Shown here: positions 8,129-17,948 of the stretch, in pieces
Layout of the letters: each line of letters begins with the position of its first letter
How positions within the stretch are numbered: the first letter of the stretch is position 1
NCBI RefSeq assembly: GCF_025985425.1
Contig: NZ_CP094972.1
Span: 1,302,001-1,366,000 of the forward strand
DNA from: Entomomonas sp. E2T0
Lineage (GTDB): Bacteria > Pseudomonadota > Gammaproteobacteria > Pseudomonadales > Pseudomonadaceae
DNA: 64,000 nt
Direction: 5' to 3'
The notes under the pieces: model-generated
What the model was told of the DNA's origin: nothing
What the model saw: the letters and a program-made list of their open reading frames with translations, nothing else
Database searches by the model: none
Position numbers and translations under genes: made by a program

Positions 8129-9739
8129 CTAAAGTATCGGAGTGGCCGAGCAAAATGTTACACGAAAACAACTTCCTCCACCTTTTCTTGGTACATAAAC
8201 TAATTGTGCTTGATTACTCTCACACAATTCTTTAGTAACAAATAATCCTAAACCTGTACCTGTGCCATCATTACTGGTTGTAAAGAATGGTTCAAAAAGT
8301 TTGTCTTCAAACTCTATGGGAACACCTTCCCCATTATCTAATATATCTAGTTGAGGAAGTTGGCTAGCGTTGTCAATATATAACATTAGCCATATTTGTG
8401 CTATGCCATTTTCTTCTTTTGTATGACGAAAAGCATTATTAACTAAGTTAGTAACGATTTGGTGTAGTTGTGAAGGAATAATATGGGTAAAAAGTGGCCT
8501 AACAGCTATATCTAATTCAATTTTTTGTTCTGGTTTAAGCGTTTCTTGAAATTCTACTACAAAATTTTCTAGCCAAGAGGTTAGTTCAAGGGGTTTCATT
8601 TCATAGTTAAAACTATGGCCTTGTTTTTTCTTAGAAAGTTGTAATACATTACTAATAATATTATTAACTCGATCAGAATTATTTAGAATAATTTGTAATA
8701 AACGCTGATCTTGTTGATCCATATTTTCAGATTCTTTTAATAGCTGTACAGCATGACTTAAGGCACCTAAAGGATTGCGTATTTCATGAGCAATACTTGC
8801 TGTTAAATGACCAAGTGAAGCTAATTTAATTTGCTGTACCTGTTTGGCAATTACATCAGTACTTTCTAAGAAGACAAGTATCACTAATTGATTACTGTGT
8901 TTAGAACGAATTAATGTTGGTCGTAACTTACTAACGTGTTTTTTGGAAGGTTGTAATGGTTGAAGTTCTAGTTTAGGGTTATTTAACCATTGTTTTATTG
9001 CAGTAAAAAGTTCTGGAAAAATATGTGCCACTAGTAATCCATTAAGTAGTGGTTCATCTAATAAATGGTGTGCTTCATTATTTGCCATAATAATTTGCCC
9101 TGTTTTATTAACTAACAGAGCTCCTGCTGGCATTTGTTCTACAATTAGGCTATTAAGAATCTGTAAGTTGGCTACATCAGATGCTTTTTGTTTAGCTAAT
9201 GCTTCGCTGGTTTTCATACGCGCCACTAAGCTTTGAATTAGCATTGCACTAATAAAGCATAAAGCACCTAATGTACCTGCTTGTATATATTCGCTGACAG
9301 TGATACTTGTTACAAAAGATAAGAAAGTAGTAATAACTACAATAATAATGCTACAAACAGCAGCAATTAATAAGCCTATTTGCCCTCTAAATAGGGTATT
9401 GGCAATGGCTACAGTAACAATTAATAAGTTGCCTATACCACTTGAAGGGCCTTCCGCTGCATAGAATAAAATTGAAAGAATAATAATATCAAAAAAGATG
9501 AGGGAAAGTGTTAGTGAGGCATTAGTTGATAATGAAAAAAATAAGGAAATAAGATTACATATAAAATAAATCCAACAGGTAATATAAAAAATTTGTCGGT
9601 TTTCTACTGTTAGTATAGATTGATCTAAACCTAGAGAGATAATAAGAATAAGGACTACGCTTAGACTAACTCGGTAGAGTTGATATAAAAATAGAATACG
9701 TTTAGTAGCATGATAAGCGTTTTCTAGTTGAAAAATCAC
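8129..9739 (-). CDS. pilS: Sensor histidine kinase PilS
   Basis: A 536-residue membrane kinase. The first ~190 residues carry about six hydrophobic segments, as in PilS. A PAS-like region follows (QMPAGALLVNKTGQIIMANNEA). The dimerisation domain has the phosphorylatable His in ASIAHEIRNPLGALSHA. The ATPase domain has an N box (NAFRHT), G1 (DNGEGVP), F box (LFEPFFTT) and G2 (GTGTGLGLF). It is directly upstream of pilR. In Pseudomonas the kinase senses pilin levels in the inner membrane. The preceding small gene ends 1 bp before its start codon, so translation may be coupled. Confidence 0.9.
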   Translation of the reverse strand: MIFQLENAYHATKRILFLYQLYRVSLSVVLILIISLGLDQSILTVENRQIFYITCWIYFICNLISLFFSLSTNASLTLSLIFFDIIILSILFYAAEGPSSGIGNLLIVTVAIANTLFRGQIGLLIAAVCSIIIVVITTFLSFVTSITVSEYIQAGTLGALCFISAMLIQSLVARMKTSEALAKQKASDVANLQILNSLIVEQMPAGALLVNKTGQIIMANNEAHHLLDEPLLNGLLVAHIFPELFTAIKQWLNNPKLELQPLQPSKKHVSKLRPTLIRSKHSNQLVILVFLESTDVIAKQVQQIKLASLGHLTASIAHEIRNPLGALSHAVQLLKESENMDQQDQRLLQIILNNSDRVNNIISNVLQLSKKKQGHSFNYEMKPLELTSWLENFVVEFQETLKPEQKIELDIAVRPLFTHIIPSQLHQIVTNLVNNAFRHTKEENGIAQIWLMLYIDNASQLPQLDILDNGEGVPIEFEDKLFEPFFTTSNDGTGTGLGLFVTKELCESNQAQLVYVPRKGGGSCFRVTFCSATPIL

Positions 9740-9740
9740 C

Positions 9741-9965
9741 TTACTTCTCCGCTTTTCGTGCGTGCTCTGTACAACAGTACCATTGATTATTTGAACCTTT
9801 TATCGCATTTTTCTGTGGTGAATAAATATCACAATAGCTACATTTTACCATAGGCTCGGTATCATCAGTAGGTGTTTGATTAGCTTGTTTTTTTATTTTC
9901 TGAATATGTAACCACAGAAAATAAATGCCAAAACCAACAGCTAAAAAGAACAAAAGTCTTAACAT
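9741..9965 (-). CDS. PP0621-type small membrane protein
   Basis: A 74-residue protein with one N-terminal membrane segment (LLFFLAVGFGIYFLWL), a short basic stretch, and a C-terminal part with Cys pairs CSYC and a later CC, suggesting a small metal-binding module facing the cytoplasm. It resembles the uncharacterised PP0621 family found next to pilS in pseudomonads. Function unknown. It ends just before pilS and is co-directional with it. Confidence 0.75.
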   Translation of the reverse strand: MLRLLFFLAVGFGIYFLWLHIQKIKKQANQTPTDDTEPMVKCSYCDIYSPQKNAIKGSNNQWYCCTEHARKAEK

Positions 9966-10046
9966 AAGGTAAACCTATCAAGAAATAATTAATATTGGAC
10001 ATTGTACTAAATGGGGATATTTATTCTTTAATACAAGACAGTAAAA

Positions 10047-10757
10047 CTAATAGTAAAGTTTAGTTAAAAAAGCGACAACAGCTGTTTCAACACGTAGAAC
10101 TCGTGTACCTAGTTGTACAGCAGTAAAGCCTATTTGTTGTAATTTGTCTACCTCATAATCAATCCAACCTCCTTCTGGTCCTATAGCTAGAGTTGTAGGT
10201 TGATTAGGAAGTTGGGAGCATAGAGGATAATTACCAAGGTGGGCAATTAAATTATGAGTATCTTTTATTAGATGCGGAAGTTCATCTTCTACAAATGGCT
10301 TAAAGCGTTTTACAAGTTGAACTTCAGGTAAAACAGTATCTTTAGCTTGTTCTAAGCCCAATAATAATTGTTGTTGAATATTGTCTGGCATTAAGAAAGG
10401 TGTTTGCCAAAAGCTTTTTTCAACTTTATAGCTGTTAATTAAAATTAGTTTATTTACACCCATGGTTGCTATTGTTTGCAAGATTCTTCTTAACATTTTT
10501 GGGCGGGGTAGTGCTAGTAAAAGGGTAACAGGTAGTTTAGGGGGAGGAGGGGTATCAAGTTGAAAGTTGATAATAGCTTCTTCAGTGGTTAACTTAGTTA
10601 TGCAACCTTTACCTAATCTACCGTTTATGATTCCTATTGATAAAGAGTCACCCTCTTGGCTACGATGGACTTGTTGGATATGTTGTAATTGTCTTTCCTT
10701 AATAAGCGCTTGATTATCATTAATAAGATCATTGGGAGAAAGTAGTAACAAGTTCAT
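10047..10757 (-). CDS. rsmE: 16S rRNA m3U1498 methyltransferase
   Basis: RsmE methylates N3 of U1498 in 16S rRNA late in 30S assembly, using S-adenosylmethionine. The 236-residue length is normal. The SPOUT-class knot motifs are visible near the C-terminus: LAIGPEGGW and GTRVLRVETAVVAFL. The N-terminal PUA-like part (about 1-75) precedes the knot. It lies 11 bp after hisE on the same strand. In Pseudomonas tatABC sits between these two genes, so this junction is unusual. Confidence 0.93.
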   Translation of the reverse strand: MNLLLLSPNDLINDNQALIKERQLQHIQQVHRSQEGDSLSIGIINGRLGKGCITKLTTEEAIINFQLDTPPPPKLPVTLLLALPRPKMLRRILQTIATMGVNKLILINSYKVEKSFWQTPFLMPDNIQQQLLLGLEQAKDTVLPEVQLVKRFKPFVEDELPHLIKDTHNLIAHLGNYPLCSQLPNQPTTLAIGPEGGWIDYEVDKLQQIGFTAVQLGTRVLRVETAVVAFLTKLYY

Positions 10758-10768
10758 GAAAAGTAAAG

Positions 10769-11101
10769 CTATTCTTTAGTTCGTGAAGCTTTTTCTTCAT
10801 GGCCTGATAAACCAAAACGACGATCTAACTCATCTAACACTCGTTGAGGTTCAATGTTTAAGGCGGATAACATCACTAAACTATGGAACCATAAATCAGC
10901 TGTTTCATAAATGACATCATCAGAGTTGCCTGTTGTTACAGCATCTTTTGCGGCAATAATAGTTTCTGTAGCCTCTTCGCCTACTTTCTCTAGGATTTTA
11001 TTTAAACCTTTATGATATAAGCTAGCCACATAAGAGCTTTCAGGGGCTGCTTGTTTACGTTCTTCAAGTACTTTTGCTAAACGGTTGATTGTGTCCGTCA
11101 T
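10769..11101 (-). CDS. hisE: Phosphoribosyl-ATP pyrophosphatase
   Basis: HisE hydrolyses phosphoribosyl-ATP to phosphoribosyl-AMP, the second step of histidine synthesis. The 110-residue protein has the MazG-like alpha-helical fold signature: [19 protein letters not shown] with metal-binding Glu residues, then [14 protein letters not shown]. It starts 4 bp after the hisI stop, so the two are translated from one message. It is a stand-alone gene, as in Pseudomonas, rather than fused to hisI as in enterics. Confidence 0.95.
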   Translation of the reverse strand: MTDTINRLAKVLEERKQAAPESSYVASLYHKGLNKILEKVGEEATETIIAAKDAVTTGNSDDVIYETADLWFHSLVMLSALNIEPQRVLDELDRRFGLSGHEEKASRTKE

Positions 11102-11105
11102 AGGG

Positions 11106-11498
11106 TTAACTCTTATGATATATTTCGTTAGGGTCTTTTAAAGGAGTAGAGGTTTCTACCCAATTATTTTGTTGTAGTTTACGATAAAAACAGCTAACTC
11201 GCCCAGTATGGCAAGCGATATTACCCACTTGTTCTACTTTTAGTAATAGCACGTCTTCATCGCAGTCTAGATAAATATCATGTAGTTTTTGTACATGGCC
11301 AGATTCTTCACCTTTACGCCATAATTTATTGCGTGATCTAGACCAATAAATAGCACGTTGCTCTTTAACTGTAAGTTCTAGTGATTCTTTATTCATCCAA
11401 GCCATCATCAATATTTCACCTGTTTGGTAATCTTGAGCGATAGCTGGAATAAGACCATCATTATTCCATTGTATTTGTTCAAGCCATGCTTCTGACAT
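11106..11498 (-). CDS. hisI: Phosphoribosyl-AMP cyclohydrolase
   Basis: HisI opens the adenine ring of phosphoribosyl-AMP, the third step of histidine synthesis, and is zinc-dependent. The 130-residue protein has [13 protein letters not shown], the WRKGEESGH segment, the acidic DCDED metal site, and the Cys residues in [18 protein letters not shown] lies 5 bases before the ATG. It starts 8 bp after the ubiB stop, continuing the ubi-his operon. Confidence 0.95.
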   Translation of the reverse strand: MSEAWLEQIQWNNDGLIPAIAQDYQTGEILMMAWMNKESLELTVKEQRAIYWSRSRNKLWRKGEESGHVQKLHDIYLDCDEDVLLLKVEQVGNIACHTGRVSCFYRKLQQNNWVETSTPLKDPNEIYHKS

Positions 11499-11506
11499 AA
11501 GTATCC

Positions 11507-13114
11507 TTAAGAACGACGAATAATAAGGTAAATACCAACAGCTAACATAAGATAGTTAGGCCAGTGTTCCAGTGAGCTACCTTCAGTAATGGTTAAACTG
11601 ACACCACCAACTATTAACAATACACCTAATAATCTAAGTAATACAGAATCCTTTTTCTTTTTAGGTGGATTCTTTTGTTGTAGTTTTATCTTACGATTCT
11701 GTTGCTCAATAATATTGCGCGCCATTTTAGCAATATGGGGCATTTGTTCTACTTGGCTACGGAAGTCAGCAAAAATACGTTTAACACCTACACGCTGTTT
11801 CATCCAACGTTCTAAGTAGGGCTTAGCCGTGGTCCATAAATCTAGGTCAGGGTAAAGCTGACGACCTAAACCCTCGATATTTAGTAAGGTTTTTTGCAGC
11901 AACACTAGCTGTGGTTGTACTTCCATATTAAATCGTCTAGCTATTTGGAATAGACGCATTAATACAAAGCCAAACGAAATATCTTTTAATGGCCTTTCAA
12001 AAATAGGTTCACAAACACTACGGATAGCATCTTCCAATTCGTTAACTTTAGTATTGGGTGGAACCCAGCCCGAATCAATATGTAGTTGAGCGACACGGCG
12101 GTAATCACGTTTGAAAAAATAAAATACATTACGAGCTACATAATCTTGGTCTTCTGGCGTTAAGCTACCAACAATACCGCCATCAATTGCAATATAGCGT
12201 GGATATTCTGGGTTAGTTGGATCGACCATGATATTGCCAGGGTGCATATCCGCATGAAAGAAGCTATCCCTTAACACTTGCGTAAAGAATATTTCTACAC
12301 CGCGTTCAGCAAGGGCTTTTAAATCCACATTGTGAGCATTAAGCTGTGTAACATTATTAACTGCAATGCCATAAATACGTTCCATCACTAGTACTTGTTG
12401 GCGACATAACGGCCAATAAACTTTTGGAACATACAATAAATCGGAGTTTTCAAAATTGCGTCTTAGTTGTGAAAGGTTAGCACCTTCACGTTGTAAATCT
12501 AATTCATCATTAATGGTTTTTTCATAGTCGGTGATAACTTCCATTAAATGCATGCGTCTTGCATCATAGTTAACATATTCAGCTACTTGAGCACAGTAGT
12601 AAAGCCAAGAAATATCTTGCTGGATAATAGGTTTTAGATTGGGACGTACGACCTTTACAACCACTTCTTCGCCTGTTTGTAGTCTAGCTGTATGTACCTG
12701 AGCAATAGAGGCAGAAGCTAATGGTTCAATATCAAATTGTGAGAAAGCTTCCGACACTTTCATGCCTAGTTGTCTTTCAATTAGTTCAATAGATTGGTCG
12801 GCTGGAAAAGGTGGCACGTTATCTTGTAATGAAGATAATGCTAAGGCTATATCTGGTGGAATTAAATCTTGCCTTGTAGAAAGCATTTGTCCAAACTTAA
12901 TAAAAACGGGGCCTAGTTCTTCTAATGCTAAACGAATACGGTCACCACGGCTCAAAGCAAGTGGTTTACGTCTAAACCAACGCCATGGTAATAGATTTTT
13001 AAAAATGCGTACCCCAAAAGGCAAGATGGTAATATCAAATAATAGATCGTCTAGGCGGTATTTAATAACAACCTTAGTGATTTTGTAGAGTCGTCTTATT
13101 GCCAGTAGTCGCAT
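11507..13114 (-). CDS. ubiB: Ubiquinone biosynthesis accessory kinase-like protein UbiB
   Basis: UbiB is an atypical protein-kinase-like ATPase needed for ubiquinone synthesis. The 535-residue product shows KxGQ ([12 protein letters not shown]), the Ala-rich nucleotide loop ASASIAQVH, and the catalytic [11 protein letters not shown] with DGG nearby. Two C-terminal hydrophobic segments (about 490-535) anchor it in the inner membrane. I chose the ATG at 13114, which gives the family start [11 protein letters not shown]. The upstream TTG at 13129 would overlap ubiJ. The start sits 1 bp after the ubiJ stop, implying translational coupling. Confidence 0.95.
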   Translation of the reverse strand: MRLLAIRRLYKITKVVIKYRLDDLLFDITILPFGVRIFKNLLPWRWFRRKPLALSRGDRIRLALEELGPVFIKFGQMLSTRQDLIPPDIALALSSLQDNVPPFPADQSIELIERQLGMKVSEAFSQFDIEPLASASIAQVHTARLQTGEEVVVKVVRPNLKPIIQQDISWLYYCAQVAEYVNYDARRMHLMEVITDYEKTINDELDLQREGANLSQLRRNFENSDLLYVPKVYWPLCRQQVLVMERIYGIAVNNVTQLNAHNVDLKALAERGVEIFFTQVLRDSFFHADMHPGNIMVDPTNPEYPRYIAIDGGIVGSLTPEDQDYVARNVFYFFKRDYRRVAQLHIDSGWVPPNTKVNELEDAIRSVCEPIFERPLKDISFGFVLMRLFQIARRFNMEVQPQLVLLQKTLLNIEGLGRQLYPDLDLWTTAKPYLERWMKQRVGVKRIFADFRSQVEQMPHIAKMARNIIEQQNRKIKLQQKNPPKKKKDSVLLRLLGVLLIVGGVSLTITEGSSLEHWPNYLMLAVGIYLIIRRS

Positions 13115-13115
13115 A

Positions 13116-13712
13116 TTAAGATTGTCCAAACTTTTTCTGTAATAAGCCTAGTATATTGGCAAGTGGATTTTTTGCTGTATTATCTTCATTTAGATTGGCA
13201 GTAGTCATTTTTTCAACAAAGCTTGTGAGTTGAGTTTGTAGTAAACTGAAACCAAGTTGTAGTTGCTCATTACCTAGTTTGACGGATTGCATAGCCAATC
13301 CTGCTATTGCAGGGCCAAACCACTGAGATAGCTCATGCTCCCAGTCTGGATTTAAGTCATCAAAAATTTTAAAGAATTGATAGAGTAAAGAGGCTTCTCC
13401 CACTATCATAAGGTCAGAGTTTTTTAAAAATAGCTGTTTATCTTTGGCTAATAATAATTGTATTAATAGTGGTGCTGGCGCTGTTAATTTACTATCAACA
13501 GTAAACTCACAGTTGTCAGTTAAAAATAAACCATTGTCAGTAGGCATAACAAAAAAAGTTTGTGAAGGGGTAGTGCTTTGTATAGCAATAACTTTACCTT
13601 CTAACTCTGCCAGTTTTTCAATAGCTGAGTTTGAACTATCTAACTGTAATAGTTTGTTTAATCCTTTTTCGACTGTGGCTAATGCAGCTTGTGTTACTAA
13701 TGACCTTGCCAT
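13116..13712 (-). CDS. ubiJ: Ubiquinone biosynthesis accessory factor UbiJ (SCP2 domain)
   Basis: A 198-residue protein between ubiE and ubiB, the standard place of UbiJ. Its N-terminal half (about 10-110) fits an SCP2 lipid-binding domain ([21 protein letters not shown] at its start). The C-terminal part is helical. UbiJ helps present ubiquinone intermediates to the soluble Ubi complex. The start codon overlaps the ubiE stop (TAATG). Sequence conservation in this family is low, so position carries much of the call. Confidence 0.88.
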   Translation of the reverse strand: MARSLVTQAALATVEKGLNKLLQLDSSNSAIEKLAELEGKVIAIQSTTPSQTFFVMPTDNGLFLTDNCEFTVDSKLTAPAPLLIQLLLAKDKQLFLKNSDLMIVGEASLLYQFFKIFDDLNPDWEHELSQWFGPAIAGLAMQSVKLGNEQLQLGFSLLQTQLTSFVEKMTTANLNEDNTAKNPLANILGLLQKKFGQS

Positions 13713-14485
13713 TAAGGTTTAATTCCTTTATGTAGTGCAACAATACCACCTGTCATATTATGGTAAGTAACAGGATTAAAGCCAGCCACTTGCATCATTG
13801 CTTTTAACGTTTCTTGATCAGGGTGCATCCGAATGGATTCTGCAAGGTATTTATAGCTTTCTGAGTCATTAGCAATTAATTTGCCCATTAATGGTAGTAA
13901 AGTAAAAGAGTATGCATCATATACTTTAGAGAAAAGATCATTAGTAGGTTTAGAAAACTCTAATACTAATAATCTGCCACCTGGTTTTAATACTCTAAAA
14001 ATAGAGCTTAAGGCTTCTTCTTTATGGGTAACATTACGTAAGCCAAAAGCGATAGTGACACAATCAAAAGTATTTTCAGCAAAAGGAAGCTTCTCAGCAT
14101 CTGCTTGTACAAAGCGAATATTATTGATAGTGCCTTTGTCCATGAGCTTATCACGACCGACACTCAACATAGATGAATTAATATCGGCTAATACAACTTC
14201 ACCAGTAGGGCCTACGAGACGAGAAAATTGACGAGTTAAGTCACCAGTACCACCAGCAATATCCAGTACTTTATTACCAGTTCTAACACCTGAAAGCTCT
14301 ATGGTGAAACGTTTCCATAAACGATGAATGCCGCCAGACATTAAATCATTCATAATGTCATATTTAGCAGCAACAGAGTGAAAAACCTCTGCTACTTTTT
14401 TAGATTTTTGGCTTTCGGGTACATCTTGGTAACCAAAGTGAGTAATTGCTTCAGGTTGCTGTTGTTTCTTTTCTGAATCAGTCAT
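13712..14485 (-). CDS. ubiE: Ubiquinone/menaquinone C-methyltransferase UbiE
   Basis: UbiE transfers a methyl group from S-adenosylmethionine to the quinone ring (DDMQH2 or demethylmenaquinol). The 257-residue protein has family signatures: [10 protein letters not shown] at the N-terminus, [18 protein letters not shown], the SAM loop [12 protein letters not shown], and the C-terminal [12 protein letters not shown] took the ATG at 14485 (MTDSEKK) because GAGG lies about 6 bases upstream; upstream codons would add a non-family extension. First gene of the ubiE-ubiJ-ubiB-hisI-hisE-rsmE run. Confidence 0.96.
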   Translation of the reverse strand: MTDSEKKQQQPEAITHFGYQDVPESQKSKKVAEVFHSVAAKYDIMNDLMSGGIHRLWKRFTIELSGVRTGNKVLDIAGGTGDLTRQFSRLVGPTGEVVLADINSSMLSVGRDKLMDKGTINNIRFVQADAEKLPFAENTFDCVTIAFGLRNVTHKEEALSSIFRVLKPGGRLLVLEFSKPTNDLFSKVYDAYSFTLLPLMGKLIANDSESYKYLAESIRMHPDQETLKAMMQVAGFNPVTYHNMTGGIVALHKGIKP

Positions 14486-14556
14486 AACTTGCCTCATTAA
14501 ATTATGATGACATTCTAAACGGAACGTCATTAATCATCCATCACTTTTCAAGGTGA

Positions 14557-15702
14557 TTATAGTTTTCTCCAAGATAAACCCGATAATCCATAGTCTCTTA
14601 TTCTGCCTACAATAATGGCTAAGGTGGTATAAAACATAGCCAGTGCTAATAACATTAATACCTCTATCCAAACATCCCCAATTGGTAGGTTCAATTGATT
14701 TGTTCCTGCTAGCATTTTGGTTGCCCATGTGGAAGGTAGAAACTGGGAAATAAACCAAATAGGTGCAGGCATAGAGCTAGATGGCCAAATAGCACCTGAG
14801 AAATAAAACACAGGCATAGGAATAAAGGTAAGGGTTAAAAACACTAATTCAACACTACGCAAGCATTGCATAATAAAAACCCCCATTGCTATTACAGCAA
14901 AAATAAAGGGGAAAACTAAAATAAGTAATTCTGGAATGGGGGCTGTTTGTCTAAATCCCATCAGTGCTGGCCAGAACACTAATAACGCAATGGTTAAAAA
15001 TAACCATATAGGAATGAGACCAGTCATTGCACCAAGATGAACATGAAAAGGGGTTTTGCCATTGTGTGCAATATAAAGCCCTATACTGGTCAATGTACTT
15101 GCCATCAATAGTGATTGTTGCATCATCATAATAAGTAGACCAGGCAATGTAATAGCTGCAAAGTTAATGCCTGGATTATAAAGATCAGTTAGGGTGTTTT
15201 TCATTGGACTGAGTACGACACTAGCCTGATCTTGTGAAAAACCCTGTGCATAAAGTAGTTGTTGATTACGTTGGGTTGATAGCTCTTGATAAATAGCGGT
15301 AATAGCTTGTTGAATTTGGCCGTTAGCCAAGCGGCTAGTGGCATCACCATAAATGGAAATAGTGGCTGTTTTACCACTTAAAAAATGCTTCTCAAAATCT
15401 TGTGGAATAATAATAACAGCAAATAGCTTACGCCAATGTAAATCATCTTTAGCTTGGTTAAGATTATCATAAATAATCGTATCCATTTTAGGGGATGCAT
15501 TGATTTGGCGAGTAATAAAATGACTTGAAACACTATGATCTTGATCGATAACAGCAACGGGTAAATCCCATACGGTATGATGAGCAAACACTAAACTAAT
15601 TAAGCAAAGAGAAACTAATAACATCATCCACATGGGGGTGTTAAGTAGCCTTAGTAAGGTCTGTTTAGCTGTTTGTAAATACTCTTGAACTTGTGGCGTC
15701 AT
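14557..15702 (-). CDS. ABC-2 type exporter permease (YbhR/YhhJ-like)
   Basis: A 381-residue inner-membrane protein with one N-terminal membrane segment (MWMMLLVSLCLISLVFAHH), a large periplasmic domain (about 50-180) starting DLPVAVIDQDHS, and five to six C-terminal segments, the layout of ABC2 permeases of the DrrB/YhhJ class. It starts 1 bp after the stop of a second permease, and both follow a HlyD-type adaptor. Such sets export drugs or other hydrophobic compounds. The substrate is unknown. No ATP-binding subunit gene is present in the cluster. Confidence 0.87.
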   Translation of the reverse strand: MTPQVQEYLQTAKQTLLRLLNTPMWMMLLVSLCLISLVFAHHTVWDLPVAVIDQDHSVSSHFITRQINASPKMDTIIYDNLNQAKDDLHWRKLFAVIIIPQDFEKHFLSGKTATISIYGDATSRLANGQIQQAITAIYQELSTQRNQQLLYAQGFSQDQASVVLSPMKNTLTDLYNPGINFAAITLPGLLIMMMQQSLLMASTLTSIGLYIAHNGKTPFHVHLGAMTGLIPIWLFLTIALLVFWPALMGFRQTAPIPELLILVFPFIFAVIAMGVFIMQCLRSVELVFLTLTFIPMPVFYFSGAIWPSSSMPAPIWFISQFLPSTWATKMLAGTNQLNLPIGDVWIEVLMLLALAMFYTTLAIIVGRIRDYGLSGLSWRKL

Positions 15703-15703
15703 T

Positions 15704-16855
15704 TTATTTTCCCTCAGCGATATGGAGGCGACGTTTTATTCTATTTCTAATTAGCAAGGCAACAACCGTAGGATAAATAGCCAGTATTGAACAGACCTCT
15801 AGAATAGCCAGTGGTTTTACATCACGTAAGAAAACATCGAACATAGCATATAACGCATGAGTTAATGGCTGTATATTAGAAATAATCTGTGCGGGTAAGG
15901 GCATTGAAAGTTCAGGTACAACCATGCCTGAATAAGTCATTGCCGAGGCTATTAACAAGCTAATTAAACTATAGGCTGTAATAGCAGATTTGGTGAAAGT
16001 AAATAACAACACGCCTATTGCTTGTGCTGCTACCACATAAAAAATACTTATCAATAACATGTATAGCGGATTTCCTGCTACATGTGCACCAGAAAAAAGG
16101 ATTAGCCCTGCGAGTGAACACATTAAGGTAGCTGTATAAGTTAAAGTATAAGGTAGTAACTTACCCAGCAGTGCAATAGCGAATGGTTTTGCATATAACA
16201 GTTCAGTACGGCGACTAAGTACATAAATCATGCAGGAAACAATAAACATCTGGATAATGTGAATGGTGGCTGCAAATTGTTGGTAGTATGAATAACTGGA
16301 AGTAGCATTGAATAGGCTATTGTATACTACTGTAGGGTTAGATAATTGTGGTAGAGGGATACCATAACGAGCAGCTACAATATTTTGATAGCTATTGTTT
16401 AATGTACTAATTAAGGTAGGATAATCCTGTGTAGAAAAATAGCCACTGCCATAGAAAAGAGCATTGTAGTAGAGTTCAGGTGTAGGCTGTTTGCCTGCTA
16501 ATACCTCTTTCTCAAAGCCAACAGGAATATAGAGTATTGAGTAAATATTGGCTTGTTCTAAATCACGTAAGGCGGGGTTTAAACCATACTTGTAAGGAAT
16601 AATTTTAGCATGTGCTGTGGCATCAAATTCACGAATTAACTGTCTTGAAAGTTGGCTATTATCGTTATCTACAGCAGCCACTGGTAAATCAAGTAAGGTA
16701 TTTTCTGCAAAAAGCCCTGCTAATAGGGCATAAAGGATAATAGGAAATATCCATGTAATCCAATGAATAATAAAGGTGCGAGACGCTAATCTTACTTCAT
16801 AATGAAATGATCGGTAAAAGCAGCGCCAATAGATTCTTACTTTTGCCAATCCCAT
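15704..16855 (-). CDS. ABC-2 type exporter permease, second subunit
   Basis: A 383-residue permease paralogous to the next gene: N-terminal membrane segment (about 30-50), periplasmic domain beginning LLDLPVAAVDNDNSQLSR, and about five C-terminal membrane segments. The two subunits would form a heterodimer. Its ATG overlaps the last 19 bases of the HlyD gene in another frame, indicating tight coupling. It contains no Walker motifs, so it is not a fused ATPase-permease of the RbbA type. Confidence 0.87.
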   Translation of the reverse strand: MGLAKVRIYWRCFYRSFHYEVRLASRTFIIHWITWIFPIILYALLAGLFAENTLLDLPVAAVDNDNSQLSRQLIREFDATAHAKIIPYKYGLNPALRDLEQANIYSILYIPVGFEKEVLAGKQPTPELYYNALFYGSGYFSTQDYPTLISTLNNSYQNIVAARYGIPLPQLSNPTVVYNSLFNATSSYSYYQQFAATIHIIQMFIVSCMIYVLSRRTELLYAKPFAIALLGKLLPYTLTYTATLMCSLAGLILFSGAHVAGNPLYMLLISIFYVVAAQAIGVLLFTFTKSAITAYSLISLLIASAMTYSGMVVPELSMPLPAQIISNIQPLTHALYAMFDVFLRDVKPLAILEVCSILAIYPTVVALLIRNRIKRRLHIAEGK

Positions 16856-17817
16856 AGTACGCTCATTCCAACTCGTAAATTGTCTACAGGTTGATCGAGA
16901 TAGAGTCGTACCTCAAAAGTTTTTAAATCAAAGTCACCTGTGGCTCTTGTTGCACGTTTTGTTGAGAAGTCACCTAAAGGCGCGATATAACCTACCCGTG
17001 CTTTAATTTTTTTATCATTGATAGCATTAATGGCTGGCACAGAAACTTCAATAATATCGTTTTTCTTAATGCTTGCTAGAATATCTTCTCTTAAGTAGAA
17101 AACAAAATAGGCTTGTGGAATGCGGATAACGGTCATTAAAGGGCTAGATGCGTTCAGTAACTCACCAACTTCAGCAGGAATAGAACCAATTTCACCATCT
17201 ACAGGAGAAATTACATTGAGGTCATCAGTAATGGCTTTAGTTTCTGCCAAATTATGCTCTGCTTCACGTAGTTGAGCAGCAAATTGTTCTCGTTGTTCTA
17301 CACGATCACCATTTAAGGCTAAATCTAGATTAGCTTTTGCTGCTTTAACCGATTCAGCTGCTGTGTCTCTATCTCGTCTATAGTTTTCTAGTGCTAACTC
17401 TGCTAAGTAACCTTTAGCGGCTAATTGTTTGTTTCGAGTATAAGTACTCAAGGCATTGGAGTAATTAGCTTGAGCTTGTAGTAAGTCGGCTTTAGCTGAA
17501 CGTATATTTTCTTCACGGGTACCATTAATAGACTCTGCTAAACGCGCTTTAACATTGTCTCTAGCAGCTTCTGCAGATTGCAGTTGGGCAATCAGTTCAG
17601 GAGAATCTAGTTTAATAAGTGGTTGTCCTGCTTTAACTTCGTCGCCACGTTCTACAAAACGTTCAATGACACGTCCTTTTGCTTTAGATACTACGATTAC
17701 TTGTGGTGCATCCACTTCTCCCTGCAAAATAATATGCTGACCATGGGCACGAAATAAAATAGCCAAAGCAATAATAATGGCAATAAAAGCAAGGGTAATT
17801 ATTTGTTTTACATTCAT
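16837..17817 (-). CDS. HlyD-family periplasmic adaptor protein
   Basis: A 326-residue membrane-fusion protein (YbhG/EmrA-like). One membrane anchor at about 5-22 is followed by a lipoyl-like half (VIERFVERGDEVKAGQPLIKLD), a long alpha-helical hairpin (about 75-190, with AAEAARD and QANYSNAL repeats), and a second lipoyl/beta-barrel part (VISPVDGEIG). It would bridge the two permeases to an outer-membrane channel. The ATG at 17817 (MNVKQIIT) places the anchor normally; a longer version would need an upstream TTG. No TolC-type gene is in the window. Confidence 0.88.
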   Translation of the reverse strand: MNVKQIITLAFIAIIIALAILFRAHGQHIILQGEVDAPQVIVVSKAKGRVIERFVERGDEVKAGQPLIKLDSPELIAQLQSAEAARDNVKARLAESINGTREENIRSAKADLLQAQANYSNALSTYTRNKQLAAKGYLAELALENYRRDRDTAAESVKAAKANLDLALNGDRVEQREQFAAQLREAEHNLAETKAITDDLNVISPVDGEIGSIPAEVGELLNASSPLMTVIRIPQAYFVFYLREDILASIKKNDIIEVSVPAINAINDKKIKARVGYIAPLGDFSTKRATRATGDFDLKTFEVRLYLDQPVDNLRVGMSVLWDWQK

Positions 17818-17948
17818 AGAGTGAGTAATAACCCTTTGGTTGTTTTTTAGATATAAGCTTTTAAGAATAGAGATTATTTTGTAACGAAAATTTCTATTAA
17901 ACAATCATACCTTTGTCATCAAAAACCAGAATAAGTTCTTTGCTGTGA

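Noticed and set aside
14534-14758. Short minus-strand frame overlapping the end of the ABC permease
   Set aside because: It overlaps the permease in another frame and has no family resemblance or ribosome binding site.
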